Positions 26,115-35,096 of a DNA stretch of 64,000 nt are shown piece by piece (positions within the stretch are counted from its first letter, which is position 1; every line of letters starts with the position of its first letter). This stretch comes from Hwanghaeella sp965227365. Lineage in GTDB: Bacteria; Pseudomonadota; Alphaproteobacteria; UBA8366; Aestuariispiraceae. The translations under genes and the position numbers were made by a program. The stretch is from contig NZ_OZ245754.1 of the NCBI RefSeq assembly GCF_965227365.1, positions 2,790,001 through 2,854,000 on the forward strand, read 5' to 3'. The notes below the pieces were generated by a model. That model did not search any database and was not told the DNA's origin. It was given only the letters and a program-made list of their open reading frames with translations.

Positions 26115-27011
26115 CTAGGCATGCCCCCAACTATACACGGTGCCGGGTTTCGGCTCCCAAACGGTGGCTTTTTCGACGCCGGGCAAACGGGCGAGCGCCC
26201 GGTATTCCGAAGCCATGGCCACCCAATCGTCGCTTTCGGCGATAACCGCCGGCTTGCAGGCGATCGGATCGCGCAGCACCGCGAAGCCGTCCTTCGTTCC
26301 CACCGTGAAGGTGTAAAACCCGTCGAGATCCCGGACCGACGCTTCCAGCGCATCCTTCAGCGCCGCCCCCTGGCTGAGACGCCAGGCAAGGTAACCGGCC
26401 GCAACCTCGGAATCGTTCTGCGTCTGAAAAACGAGCCCTTCGCGCATCAACATCCGCTTAAGGCTGTTATGGTTCGACAGGCTGCCGTTATGGACCAGGC
26501 AAAGATCCTCACCGGTGTTGAAGGGATGCGCGCCTTCCGTCGTCACGGCGCTCTCCGTCGCCATGCGCGTATGACCGATCATGTGGCTGCCCGCCATCTG
26601 CGAGACGCCGAACCGGGACATCACGTCCGCCGGCAACCCGATCTCCTTGTAGATCTCAAGCGACGAGCCCGTACTCATGACCCGTACACCGGGCCTGTTG
26701 CGCACCAGCCAATCCCGCATGGCCGCTGCGGTCGCCTTGCCGTGCAGGATCGCATGGGTGGCCATTCGTTCCCAGGCGACGGGGGCACCGAAATCATCGC
26801 TCATCGCCTCGGTCAACTCGGACCAGTCGTAGTTCTCGTCCGGGTCGTAGAGGGTCGCTTTCGCCTCTTCGGACACATCGGCGCGGTAAATCGCAAAGCC
26901 CGCGCTGTCCGGGCCCCGGTCCGACATCTCGGCCAGCATAGGGCCGAACATCGCGCCGAGGCGCCCCCGTAAACCTTCATCTTTCAGGAAAAGTCCAACT
27001 ATGCCGCACAT
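26115..27011 (-). CDS. glxB: Class II glutamine amidotransferase (GlxB/MgsA)
   Basis: A 298-residue glutaminase domain with Cys2 as the N-terminal nucleophile (MCGIVGLF), GHTRMATES (about residues 153-161) and an HNGSLSNHN glutamine-binding segment near 183-191. It releases ammonia from glutamine for the GlxD synthase subunit. It is the first of the four structural genes after the XRE-cupin regulator, and an AGGAA ribosome site lies upstream. The 71-base gap before it is AT-rich with a perfect palindrome. Confidence 0.92.
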   Translation of the reverse strand: MCGIVGLFLKDEGLRGRLGAMFGPMLAEMSDRGPDSAGFAIYRADVSEEAKATLYDPDENYDWSELTEAMSDDFGAPVAWERMATHAILHGKATAAAMRDWLVRNRPGVRVMSTGSSLEIYKEIGLPADVMSRFGVSQMAGSHMIGHTRMATESAVTTEGAHPFNTGEDLCLVHNGSLSNHNSLKRMLMREGLVFQTQNDSEVAAGYLAWRLSQGAALKDALEASVRDLDGFYTFTVGTKDGFAVLRDPIACKPAVIAESDDWVAMASEYRALARLPGVEKATVWEPKPGTVYSWGHA

Positions 27012-27042
27012 GCCTCGTCATTCCTGCTCGCGGAAAGGAGAA

Positions 27043-27073
27043 ATATGCATATCAGGAATTTTGGTTTAATCAA
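27043..27073 (-). promoter_or_regulatory. Candidate promoter and operator before glxB
   Basis: The minus strand has TTGATT (complement of 27068-27073), a 16-base spacer, and TATGCA (complement of 27046-27051) as possible -35 and -10 boxes. The perfect palindrome ATATGCATAT (27043-27052) covers the -10 box and would suit a repressor such as the XRE-cupin protein encoded just upstream. The stretch is clearly AT-rich against its surroundings. Hexamer matches are modest. Confidence 0.4.
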
Positions 27074-27082
27074 GGGAATATT

Positions 27083-27670
27083 TTACGTGTTCCCGCCCCC
27101 TTCGGCGTTGGTTATGATCGACAGGTAAACTGCGGGCAAATCGAGCAGATCGGCAGGTCCGTGAGGAGACAAGGCGTCGAAGAACAGGGAGTCGCCCGGA
27201 CCCATCGTATAGAGGCTGTCACCGTGCCGGTAGACCACCTTGCCGGACAGCATGTAGATGAACTCCATGCCCTCATGACGAAACTCGTCATAGGTCTCCG
27301 ATCCTTCGGTCAGCGTGATCAGATAGGGTTCGACCTGAAGCGGCCCGCGGACCGAATGCCCCAGCAATTGATAGAGATGACCCACGCGCGTCCCGCGCCG
27401 GTCGATCTTGATGCCTTCCCCTGCCGGGACGAAGGAAACATCGCGACTGCGCTCGGACGCGGTGAAAAACGCGGACAGCGGCAAGGCGAGCGCATCCGAT
27501 ATGCCGGCAAGCGTCGAGAGCGACGGACTGGTCTGCCCCGTCTCGATCTTGGACAACATGCCTTGGGAAAGGCCTGCCGCCTCCGCCAGCATGGCGACCG
27601 TCATGTCCTGCTTCTTGCGCTGGCGCCGTATTTCGGCACCGATCGCGGCCTCAAGTGTCGGCTCCGACAT
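27083..27670 (-). CDS. XRE-family regulator with C-terminal cupin domain
   Basis: This 195-residue regulator has an N-terminal helix-turn-helix (IRRQRKKQDMTVAMLAEAAG, then LSKIETGQTSPSLSTLAGI, about residues 12-62) and a C-terminal cupin (about 115-185), with the EFIYMLSGKVVYRHGD and GDSLFFDALSPHG motifs of that barrel. PuuR-like regulators of this design sense amines or amino acids and usually repress adjacent nitrogen catabolism genes. It lies 71 bases upstream of glxB on the same strand, so control of the glxBCD-glnT genes is likely. Confidence 0.9.
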   Translation of the reverse strand: MSEPTLEAAIGAEIRRQRKKQDMTVAMLAEAAGLSQGMLSKIETGQTSPSLSTLAGISDALALPLSAFFTASERSRDVSFVPAGEGIKIDRRGTRVGHLYQLLGHSVRGPLQVEPYLITLTEGSETYDEFRHEGMEFIYMLSGKVVYRHGDSLYTMGPGDSLFFDALSPHGPADLLDLPAVYLSIITNAEGGGNT

Positions 27671-27980
27671 TCAACCCTCCCTCGGACGTGGATCACCTTA
27701 ATCCGGATTCCCGCTGGTCGTGGAAGGCTATGTCACGCCGCCAAGGGGATCAAAGGGCGGAGCAGCCATTGCGCGTCCTGTCTTCGAATGCGTCATGATT
27801 GGAACCCGGTGGCACAACCGCCCCAAGGCAAGCGCCTGAGATCTCATATGCAAGCTTGCTGCGCACGGCGGATTCGAATAGGGAATAGCCACTTCCGGAA
27901 GAATAGCACAAACTTAACACTGCACCTTATACTATCTGTCCGTCTATTCATGTGGCGCGCGGCCATCACAGGTTTTTCAT
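27671..27980. other. Non-coding gap at the left border of the glycan locus
   Basis: These 310 bases separate the minus-strand XRE-cupin gene from the plus-strand hisF-like gene, so they must carry divergent promoters. The right-hand 90 bases are AT-rich. TATACT at 27928-27933 is a good -10 candidate for the plus strand, but I find no convincing -35 box at the right distance. No open frame or repeat here looks real. Confidence 0.4.
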
Positions 27981-28742
27981 ATGAGTAAATTCAGACTGAT
28001 TGCCCGGCTCGATGTGAAGGCACCAGACCTGATCAAGAGTGTGAACCTCGAGGGTGTTCGGAAACTGGGCGATCCTGCGGAATTTGCAAAGCGCTACTAT
28101 TCTCAGGGCATTGACGAAATTCTCTACATGGACGTCGTTGCCAGCCTGTACCGGCGAAACAGCTTGGCCGATCTCGTGTATTCGACGACCCAAGACGTCT
28201 TTGTGCCCATCACCGTCGGCGGCGGCATCCGTTCGCTGCAGGATGTCGAGGCGATGATGCGGTCCGGCGCCGACAAGGTTGCGGTCAACACCGCCGCCAT
28301 CCAACGACCCGACCTCATTCGGGAAATCGCGCGAACTTTCGGATCCCAATGCATCGTCCTATCCATTGAGGCCAAATCCATCGGTCCGGACAGATGGGAA
28401 GCCTACGTGGACAACGGGCGCGAGAAAACCGGCAAGGACGCCATAGAATGGGCGCGTGAGGCCGTGGATCTCGGGGCGGGCGAGGTACTGGTAACGTCGG
28501 TCGACCGCGAAGGGACCCGCAAAGGGTTCGACATTGCATTGATGAAGGCTGTATCCGGCGCTGTGCCGGTGCCGGTCATCGCAAGCGGGGGAATGGGCAA
28601 GCCGGATCATCTGATCGACATACACGATCAGGCCGCCGCGGACGCCGTCGCGATTGCGGACGTGCTGCACTACAACCGGTTATCTCTGGATGACATTCGA
28701 CAGGCCGCGCTTGCGGGCGGCGTGGAAGTGAGGACGCCATGA
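27981..28742 (+). CDS. HisF-like cyclase subunit of the glycan amidination system
   Basis: A 253-residue (beta/alpha)8-barrel protein of the HisF family. The phosphate loops ITVGGGIRSLQDVE and VIASGGMG are present, and the first catalytic Asp is kept in RLDVK. The second canonical Asp (IDAK in HisF) is replaced by Glu in SIEAK near residue 130. It lies in a nonulosonic acid locus with a HisH-like glutaminase and an N-acetyl sugar amidotransferase. In such loci (for example the Pseudomonas O-antigen hisF2/hisH2/wbpG set) the HisF/HisH pair is thought to supply ammonia for amidine formation. Histidine synthesis is therefore unlikely. The stop overlaps the hisH-like start (ATGA). Confidence 0.85.
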   Translation: MSKFRLIARLDVKAPDLIKSVNLEGVRKLGDPAEFAKRYYSQGIDEILYMDVVASLYRRNSLADLVYSTTQDVFVPITVGGGIRSLQDVEAMMRSGADKVAVNTAAIQRPDLIREIARTFGSQCIVLSIEAKSIGPDRWEAYVDNGREKTGKDAIEWAREAVDLGAGEVLVTSVDREGTRKGFDIALMKAVSGAVPVPVIASGGMGKPDHLIDIHDQAAADAVAIADVLHYNRLSLDDIRQAALAGGVEVRTP

Positions 28743-29398
28743 CCAAACGCGCCGTCACGATCGTCGATTACAATGTAGGCAACCTGCGCAGCATGGGCCG
28801 CGCGATCAAGGAAGCCGGGGGCGAACCGGTTTTCGACTCGACGCCGGAAGGCGTCGCCGCGGCGGATGTCATCGTGCTTCCCGGCGTGGGGGCCTTCGGC
28901 AGCTGTATTTCGGCGTTGCAGGAACGTGGACTGGACGACGCCGTGCGAGAAGTCGTTGCCAAGGGACGTCCCCTTCTCGGCGTCTGCGTTGGCATGCAGA
29001 TGCTGCTCGACGAGAGCACGGAGTTCGGGCGGACACCGGGCTTCGGTTTCATACCGGGAATCGTCGACCGTATTCCGAGCGTCGGTGCCGATGGGAAACC
29101 GCACAAGGTGCCTCATATCGGCTGGAGTGAGTTGAAGGAGACGGGCGCCGGTTGGGCAGGTACGCCGCTCGACACGATCGAACCCCATAGCAGTTGCTAC
29201 TTTGTGCATTCTTTCGCCGCGCGCCCTGTGGATCCGTCGCATGTAATCGCGACCTGCGACTATGACGGGCAGGAAATATGCGCTGCCGTCCGGCGCGACT
29301 CGATCGTGGGGATGCAATTCCATCCGGAGAAGAGCGGGCCGACCGGCCTCAAGATATTGGCGCGGTTCATTGAAACTGCCTATGGCGACCGGGAGTAA
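28739..29398 (+). CDS. HisH-like glutamine amidotransferase of the glycan amidination system
   Basis: A 219-residue class I glutaminase. The nucleophile elbow LGVCVGMQMLLD carries the catalytic Cys (about residue 84), and FHPEKSG near residue 193 gives the His-Glu pair. Oxyanion-type glycines are in LPGVGAFGSC. It should release ammonia from glutamine and channel it through the HisF-like barrel. Coupled to the HisF-like gene (ATGA) and followed 6 bases later by a sugar oxidoreductase. The functional acceptor is probably the amidotransferase encoded at 38378. Confidence 0.88.
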   Translation: MTKRAVTIVDYNVGNLRSMGRAIKEAGGEPVFDSTPEGVAAADVIVLPGVGAFGSCISALQERGLDDAVREVVAKGRPLLGVCVGMQMLLDESTEFGRTPGFGFIPGIVDRIPSVGADGKPHKVPHIGWSELKETGAGWAGTPLDTIEPHSSCYFVHSFAARPVDPSHVIATCDYDGQEICAAVRRDSIVGMQFHPEKSGPTGLKILARFIETAYGDRE

Positions 29399-29404
29399 TC
29401 GATA

Positions 29405-30451
29405 ATGGCCGAGCCGAAAGCATTCACGGGGAAGACAGCCGCCTTGATCGGCGCCGGTCGGATGGGCCGTTCACACGCATTGGCCCTGCGGGAACTGGGC
29501 GTCACCATCACGGCCGTGTGCGACCGTCGTCCGGAGTCCGTTGAGAAATTTGCCACGGAATTCGACGTACCGGCGGACCGTGCAACGACCGATGCAGACC
29601 GGTTTTTCGAGGATTTGGGCACACCCGACATCCTTGTGATCGCAACCACCGCCGAAACTCATTGCGACCTGACCTGCAAGGGCGCCGACGCGGGCGCGCG
29701 AGCTATCCTGTGTGAAAAGCCGATGGCGACCTCGGTCGAGGATTGCGAGACCATGCTGGCGCGGTGCCGTAAGGCGGGCGTGAAGCTGGCGATCAATCAT
29801 CAGATGCGCTTCATGGATCAGTACAGCCTCGTCAAAAGTGAGCTCGAGAGTGGCCGACTCGGAACCTTGGCGAGCATGAACGTGGTCGCCGGCGCCTTCG
29901 GGCTGGCGATGAACGGATCGCACTATATCGAGGCCTTTCACTATCTGACCGGACAATGGCCGGACCGCGTCAGCGCCATCTTCAACGGGGAGCCGATCAA
30001 CAATCCCCGGGGCCCTGATTTTTTTGACCAGGGCGGGAATATCCTTTTCCAGACAGCCGGCGGCCCGAGGCTCTCCCTCTCGATCGGTCATGATCAGGGG
30101 CACGGCATGACGGTAACCTATGCCGGGACATGGGGACACATATTCGTGGACGAGTTGCAGGGATCGGCAATCGTGACCGCACGCAAGCCTGAACACCGCG
30201 ATGCACCCAATACCCGGTTCGGCATGCCCTGGGATAGACAGGAGATATCCTTCCCGCAGGCCGACAATGTCGGGCCGACCAAAGCGGTGATGGAGGCCCT
30301 GCTAACGGGCGAGAACTACCCGGACGGGGACTCAGGCCACCGAATCGTCGCAGCACTGGCAAGTTCATATGCATCGGCGGAGCAAGGCGGCTCACCTGTC
30401 GAAATCGCGTCGAACACAGACATGCACCAGCGCAAGTTTCCCTGGGCATAA
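29405..30451 (+). CDS. Gfo/Idh/MocA-family oxidoreductase (glycan locus copy 1)
   Basis: A 348-residue NAD(P)-dependent oxidoreductase. The Rossmann motif ALIGAGRMGRSHALAL (about residues 13-28) and the catalytic CEKPMAT (about 101-107) are intact. The C-terminal half is the usual alpha/beta sheet domain, including HYIEAFHYLTG with a catalytic-type histidine. It probably oxidises a sugar or nucleotide-sugar precursor. GGGAG lies 10 bases before the ATG. It sits between hisH-like and legC, so a role in making or modifying the nonulosonic acid precursor is likely. The substrate is unknown. Confidence 0.85.
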   Translation: MAEPKAFTGKTAALIGAGRMGRSHALALRELGVTITAVCDRRPESVEKFATEFDVPADRATTDADRFFEDLGTPDILVIATTAETHCDLTCKGADAGARAILCEKPMATSVEDCETMLARCRKAGVKLAINHQMRFMDQYSLVKSELESGRLGTLASMNVVAGAFGLAMNGSHYIEAFHYLTGQWPDRVSAIFNGEPINNPRGPDFFDQGGNILFQTAGGPRLSLSIGHDQGHGMTVTYAGTWGHIFVDELQGSAIVTARKPEHRDAPNTRFGMPWDRQEISFPQADNVGPTKAVMEALLTGENYPDGDSGHRIVAALASSYASAEQGGSPVEIASNTDMHQRKFPWA

Positions 30452-30505
30452 GTGTTTCCGGACGCGAGCCACAGCTTTACCGACGGAATAGAAAGCAAAA
30501 CGCGC

Positions 30506-31687
30506 ATGACGGACAATGCCACAGATGAAATCCTTGGTATTCTCCAAGCCGTTCTACCCGCCGAGAACGGGCCCTACGCCCTGCACGAGCCGGAGCTGAC
30601 AGCGCTCGAAAAATCGACCGTTGCCGCCGCGCTGGATGAAGGGTTCGTCTCTTATGCCGGTCCCCGCGTCATGGAGTTTGAGCGCAGTTTGGCGGAAATC
30701 TGCGGCGTCGATCATGCCATCGCGATGGTCAACGGCACGGCTGCACTGCATATCGCCCTGGTCGCGCTCGGGGTCGGGAACGGCGACGAGGTCCTGTGCC
30801 CAAGTCTGACATTCGTCGGTACGCCCAATTCGATCTCGCATGCGGGGGCGACACCGCATTTCGTCGATAGCGGCGAAGACGATCTGGGAATCGATCCGGC
30901 GCGCCTCGCCCGTTATCTGGAACGGATCGCCGAAAAGCGTGCGGACGGAACCTATAACAAGAACACTGGCAGGCGACTTGCGGCCCTGGTGCCGGTCCAT
31001 GTCTTCGGCCATATCGGCCAGATGAATGAACTGGGCGACATTGCAGAGGAATGGGGCATACAAATTGTCGAGGACGCAGCCGAGTCCCTTGGCAGCAAGG
31101 ACGAACGGAATGCCGCCTTCACGCGAAGCGCCGCCGCCATCACAAGCTTCAACGGTAATAAGACGGTAACCACCGGCGGCGGCGGCGCCGTGCTTACGAA
31201 TGATGCCGCCCTCGCCGACAAACTCCGGCACCTCACCACCACGGCCAAACAAAGGCACCCCTGGGCCTTCAATCACAGCGAAGTGGCTTACAACTATCGC
31301 CTGCCCGCCTTGAACGCCGCGCTCGGCCAGGCGCAACTGAGCCGCCTTGCTGACATGATTTGCCGGAAGCGGGCGCTGGCGCAGGTCTACCGCGATGCCT
31401 TCGCAGCGGCAAAATATTGGCGGTTCCAGGGAGAGCCTGCGCACTGCGTCAGCAACTATTGGCTTAACGCCGTGCATCTCAAAACACCGACGGAAACATC
31501 TCTCGATACGGTCCTGCAGCGTTTGCATGACCATGGTTATCATTGCCGGCCGTTCTGGACCCCGATGCACAAACTGCACTTCTATACAGACGCACCGCGC
31601 GACGATCTGCCGGTAGCCGAAGCACTTGCGGATCGGGTCGTCTGCCTGCCGAGCAGCGCGTTTCTCGGAGGTCCTGCGTCTTCATGA
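30506..31687 (+). CDS. legC: LegC-type nucleotide-sugar aminotransferase (DegT/AHBA family)
   Basis: At 393 residues, this is a PLP-dependent 4-aminotransferase. AMVNGTAALHIALVALGVG and VEDAAESLGSK frame the cofactor site, and the Schiff-base lysine is in SFNGNKTVTTGGGG, a motif typical of LegC. It should convert the 4-keto-6-deoxy sugar made by LegB into a 4-amino sugar, on a GDP-linked substrate given the PtmE-like gene downstream. The frame starts at a GTG at 30452, but the ATG at 30506 gives a better N-terminus. The stop overlaps legG (ATGA). Confidence 0.9.
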   Translation: MTDNATDEILGILQAVLPAENGPYALHEPELTALEKSTVAAALDEGFVSYAGPRVMEFERSLAEICGVDHAIAMVNGTAALHIALVALGVGNGDEVLCPSLTFVGTPNSISHAGATPHFVDSGEDDLGIDPARLARYLERIAEKRADGTYNKNTGRRLAALVPVHVFGHIGQMNELGDIAEEWGIQIVEDAAESLGSKDERNAAFTRSAAAITSFNGNKTVTTGGGGAVLTNDAALADKLRHLTTTAKQRHPWAFNHSEVAYNYRLPALNAALGQAQLSRLADMICRKRALAQVYRDAFAAAKYWRFQGEPAHCVSNYWLNAVHLKTPTETSLDTVLQRLHDHGYHCRPFWTPMHKLHFYTDAPRDDLPVAEALADRVVCLPSSAFLGGPASS

Positions 31688-32919
31688 CCGGTGGAAGACG
31701 CATAGCAGTGGTGACCAGCAGCCGCGCTGACTACGGTCTTCTGCGTTGGACCTTGGACGCCCTGCAGCAGGATACGCGCGCCGAACTGCAATTGCTTGTA
31801 ACCGGCTCGCATCTTCTCGACAGCTTCGGCCGTACCGTGGATATGATCCGGGAAGACGGCTTCGAACCGGCCGCCGAAATCCCGATGGATATCGACACGA
31901 CGAGCGCCTTCGCATCCGCGAAGGCCGCCGGCAACGTGCTCAGCGGGACGGCGCGAGCGCTGGAACGCCTGTCTCCCGATCTCATGCTCGTGCTGGGAGA
32001 CCGGTTTGAAATACTGTCGGCGGTGGTGGCGGCATCCGTTTGCCGCGTTCCCGTCGCACATCTTCACGGTGGTGAAGTCTCTTTCGGCAGTTTCGACGAG
32101 TGTTCGAGACACGCGATCAGCAAACTCAGCCGATTGCACCTCACCAGTTGTGAGGAACACAAGCTTCGGGTCCTGCAAATGGGCGAACCCGATGATTCGG
32201 TTCAGGTCGTCGGCGCACCGGGGTTGGAAAACTTCGCCCGCCTGCCGCTCGACAGCCGCGCGGAATTTGAGCACCGGATCGGCCGCCCGTTGGGTGATCC
32301 GACCGCCCTGCTCGTCTATCATCCCGCGACCGCTGTATCGGATGAAGATCCCGGCTCGACAATGGGAGCGATCCTCGAGGCGCTGGGACCTCTCTCAAAC
32401 GGCTTGATCCTCGCCACCGGCGGGAACGCGGACCCGGGAAGTGCCGCGGCCATGGAACGACTGGACGCAGCGCGCGGCCAATTCGGCGATCGTCTCCATT
32501 TCACGGAATCCTTCGGCCAGGTAGGTTTTTTGAGCGCCATGAGCCACGCCGACTTTATCATCGGCAATTCCTCCAGCGGCTTGATCGAAGCCCCAAGCGC
32601 CGGCACGCCGACAATCAATGTCGGTATGCGTCAATCGGGACGCATGCGTGCGCCATCGGTAATAGACAGCGCCACGGATGTGGGCTCCATCCAGGAAGCC
32701 ATAGACCGCGCCCTCAGTCGAGACTTCATCGCCCTTGCCAAAAAGCGATCCAATCCTTTCGCCCCGCCGTCGCCCCAGCGGATTGACGGTATGGGCCAAC
32801 ACATCGCAAATATTCTTTTCGAAACTCCTGACGAATGGTTGCGCGCCCCGAAAATTTTCAATGATCGGTCGTGGCAAGACCCGGTCGGCGCAACCCAAGG
32901 AGCCGTGGACAATGAGTGA
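31684..32919 (+). CDS. legG: LegG-type hydrolysing NDP-sugar 2-epimerase
   Basis: A 411-residue GT-B-fold enzyme of the UDP-GlcNAc 2-epimerase (hydrolysing) family. The start at 31684 overlaps legC. Typical segments are VVTSSRADYGLLRWTL at the N-terminus, VLGDRFEILSAVVAA, HLHGGEVSFGSFDECSRHAISKLS (about residues 122-145), and GNSSSGLIEAPSAGTPTINVG near 300. It releases the 6-deoxy-2,4-diacetamido-mannose used by LegI. The stop overlaps legI by 8 bases. The C-terminal 40 residues after residue 370 are longer than in many relatives. Confidence 0.92.
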   Translation: MTGGRRIAVVTSSRADYGLLRWTLDALQQDTRAELQLLVTGSHLLDSFGRTVDMIREDGFEPAAEIPMDIDTTSAFASAKAAGNVLSGTARALERLSPDLMLVLGDRFEILSAVVAASVCRVPVAHLHGGEVSFGSFDECSRHAISKLSRLHLTSCEEHKLRVLQMGEPDDSVQVVGAPGLENFARLPLDSRAEFEHRIGRPLGDPTALLVYHPATAVSDEDPGSTMGAILEALGPLSNGLILATGGNADPGSAAAMERLDAARGQFGDRLHFTESFGQVGFLSAMSHADFIIGNSSSGLIEAPSAGTPTINVGMRQSGRMRAPSVIDSATDVGSIQEAIDRALSRDFIALAKKRSNPFAPPSPQRIDGMGQHIANILFETPDEWLRAPKIFNDRSWQDPVGATQGAVDNE

Positions 32920-34042
32920 CAACGCGCAAATGTTCATCATCGCCGAAGCAGGTGTGAACCATAACAGCGATCCGGCGATCGCCCGCGAGCTTGTGCATGT
33001 CGCCGCCGAAGCCGGCGCGGACGCGGTCAAGTTTCAGAGCTTTTCCGCAGATCGGCTGGTCCGCCGCGATGCCGAGATGGCATCCTACCAAGTGGCGAAT
33101 ACCGGTCGGTCCGACACCCAGCACAATATGCTGAAAGCGCTGGAAATGAGCGCCGAGCTTCATGCCGACCTGAACTCTCTGTGCGGTTCACTCGGGATCG
33201 AATTCATGTCCACGCCGTTCGATACCGGAAGCCTGCGTTTTCTGGTCGACGAAATTGGCGTGAAACGGTTGAAGATTCCTTCTGGCGAGGCCGTCAACGG
33301 GTTGTTGCTGCTGGAAGCGGCCCGGGCCGGACTGCCGATCATTCTGTCCACCGGCATGTGTACCCTGGAAGAAGTGATCGAAAGCCTGAGCATCATCCTG
33401 TGGGGAACGCAGAACCCAACCGGCACTCCCCCGTCCAGGGCGGCTGTAGCGGCACTGCGCGAAACCCCGTACTGGACAGCCCCCTTGCAGGACATCGTCT
33501 GGGTCCTGCAATGCGTGACCCAGTATCCCGCCCCGCCGGACGCGACGAACCTGCGCGCGATGGAAACGCTGGCGCGCGAAACGGGTCTGAAGACCGGATT
33601 GTCGGACCATAGCATCGGGCGGCATATCGCGATTGCCAGTGCCGCGCGCGGTGCTTGCGCCCTGGAAAAACACTTCACAATGTCCCGCGACATGCCCGGC
33701 CCGGACCACAAGGCGTCGCTGGAGCCTGATGAACTGAAGGCGATGGTCCGAGAAATTCGGGATGTTGAGGCGGCTTTGGGGAACGGGGAAAAATCCCCCT
33801 CCACGGCGGAGCGAGCAAACATGAAGGCGGCGCGCGGTTCGATCGTCGCCGCCCGCAATCTGACAGCCGGCGAGCGCATTTCGCCGTCCGACCTGACCGT
33901 CAAACGCCCCGGAGACGGCCTGTCGCCGCTTCATCTCTGGGATCTCGCCGGCCGGGTTCTGCAAAACTCCTACATGGCCGACGAACCGATCAAGTCAGAC
34001 GAACTCGCCGAAGAAAAAGGGCCCCTCAAAGCCGATGTTTGA
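32912..34042 (+). CDS. legI: LegI-type nonulosonic acid synthase
   Basis: A 376-residue NeuB-family synthase starting at 32912 (the longer frame from 32735 overlaps legG). The TIM barrel has FIIAEAGVNHNSDPAIAREL, AVKFQSF, the substrate site RLKIPSGEA, then GLSDHSIGRHIA and LEKHFTMSRDMPGPDHKAS. The C-terminal antifreeze-like SAF domain spans about 300-365 (AARNLTAGERI, LTVKRPGDGLSP). It condenses the mannosamine derivative with phosphoenolpyruvate to the nine-carbon legionaminic acid. Overlaps the PtmE-like gene by 8 bases. A second, divergent synthase is at 50136. Confidence 0.93.
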   Translation: MSDNAQMFIIAEAGVNHNSDPAIARELVHVAAEAGADAVKFQSFSADRLVRRDAEMASYQVANTGRSDTQHNMLKALEMSAELHADLNSLCGSLGIEFMSTPFDTGSLRFLVDEIGVKRLKIPSGEAVNGLLLLEAARAGLPIILSTGMCTLEEVIESLSIILWGTQNPTGTPPSRAAVAALRETPYWTAPLQDIVWVLQCVTQYPAPPDATNLRAMETLARETGLKTGLSDHSIGRHIAIASAARGACALEKHFTMSRDMPGPDHKASLEPDELKAMVREIRDVEAALGNGEKSPSTAERANMKAARGSIVAARNLTAGERISPSDLTVKRPGDGLSPLHLWDLAGRVLQNSYMADEPIKSDELAEEKGPLKADV

Positions 34043-35096
34043 TCGACAATCGCTGCAAGACATCATTATCCCGCCGTCCATGCCGATCCGCGCCGCGGCG
34101 GCGAGGATACAAGCGACGCAGGTCAAAATTCTCATGATCTGCGACGAGGACCAGCGCCTGCTCGGAACACTTACGGACGGGGATATTCGCCGCGCGGTGT
34201 CTCAAGGCGAGAATTTGGAGCAATCGGTCTCGGCCATCATGAACCGATCCCCCAAGGTCGCCGATGAAAGCGAACCCGACTATGTCGTTCGGGCCCGCAT
34301 GCGCGCCCTCGTCGTGCGCGAAATACCGAAGGTGGACAAGAACCACCGGGTCGTTGGCCTCGTGGAACTGCATCCGGAGGACTCGCTTCCCTCGCCCGAG
34401 GCGACCATCGTCATCATGGCCGGCGGGCGCGGATCGAGGCTGAGACCGCTGACGGACACGATGCCCAAGCCGATGGTAAAGATCGGCGGTGTCCCTGTGA
34501 TCGAACGGCAAGTCGAAGCATTCATCCGCCAGGGTTTCCACCACTTCTATATTTCCGTTAACTACCTCGGCCATATGATTGAAGAGCATTTCGGGGACGG
34601 CTCACGGTTCGGGGTTGAAATTGAGTATGTCTATGAGACTGAACCGCTCGGAACCTGCGGCGCCCTCTCGCTTCTTCCGCCGCAGAGCAAACCGTTGATC
34701 GTGATCAACGGCGATATCCTGACCCGTACCGATTTCAACGCATTGCTGAAGCAATTCAACAGCGACGACGTGGCGGCCACGATCGGGGTTCGCGAGCATC
34801 ACTATCGAATTCCGTATGGCTGCGTAACGCTGGATGACAATCGCGTCGTCGCCTTGCGGGAGAAACCGACCTTCTGGCATCTGGTGAATGCGGGGCTATA
34901 CGTCTTTTCGCCGGACGCGATCGCCGAACTTCCGGCGGGCGAACGTTACGATACCCCGCAGTTGATCGAAAAACTCATCAACGACGATCGGCATGTGAAC
35001 TCTTTCAGGGTGACGGAAGAGTGGATCGATATTGGAAGTCACGAAGATCTGCTTTGGGCTCAGCAGGTCGTCGACAAGGAGTCGGCGGGTGACTAG
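34035..35096 (+). CDS. ptmE: PtmE-like nucleotidyltransferase with CBS domains
   Basis: At 353 residues it carries a CBS pair (about residues 1-115; LLGTLTDGDIRRAV and VVGLVEL) followed by a sugar-phosphate nucleotidyltransferase. The signature MAGGRGSRLRPLTDTMPKPM lies near residues 130-149, and the metal-binding Asp is in VINGDILTRTD. In Campylobacter, PtmE of this design makes GDP-glucosamine for the legionaminic acid pathway. Its presence here argues that the pathway uses GDP-linked rather than UDP-linked sugars. Overlaps legI by 8 bases and the legF GTG by 8 bases. Confidence 0.9.
   Translation: MFDRQSLQDIIIPPSMPIRAAAARIQATQVKILMICDEDQRLLGTLTDGDIRRAVSQGENLEQSVSAIMNRSPKVADESEPDYVVRARMRALVVREIPKVDKNHRVVGLVELHPEDSLPSPEATIVIMAGGRGSRLRPLTDTMPKPMVKIGGVPVIERQVEAFIRQGFHHFYISVNYLGHMIEEHFGDGSRFGVEIEYVYETEPLGTCGALSLLPPQSKPLIVINGDILTRTDFNALLKQFNSDDVAATIGVREHHYRIPYGCVTLDDNRVVALREKPTFWHLVNAGLYVFSPDAIAELPAGERYDTPQLIEKLINDDRHVNSFRVTEEWIDIGSHEDLLWAQQVVDKESAGD

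Noticed and set aside
27981..29398. HisF/HisH as part of a histidine biosynthesis operon
   Set aside because: No other his gene is adjacent, HisF has an altered catalytic residue, and both sit with an N-acetyl sugar amidotransferase and Leg genes.
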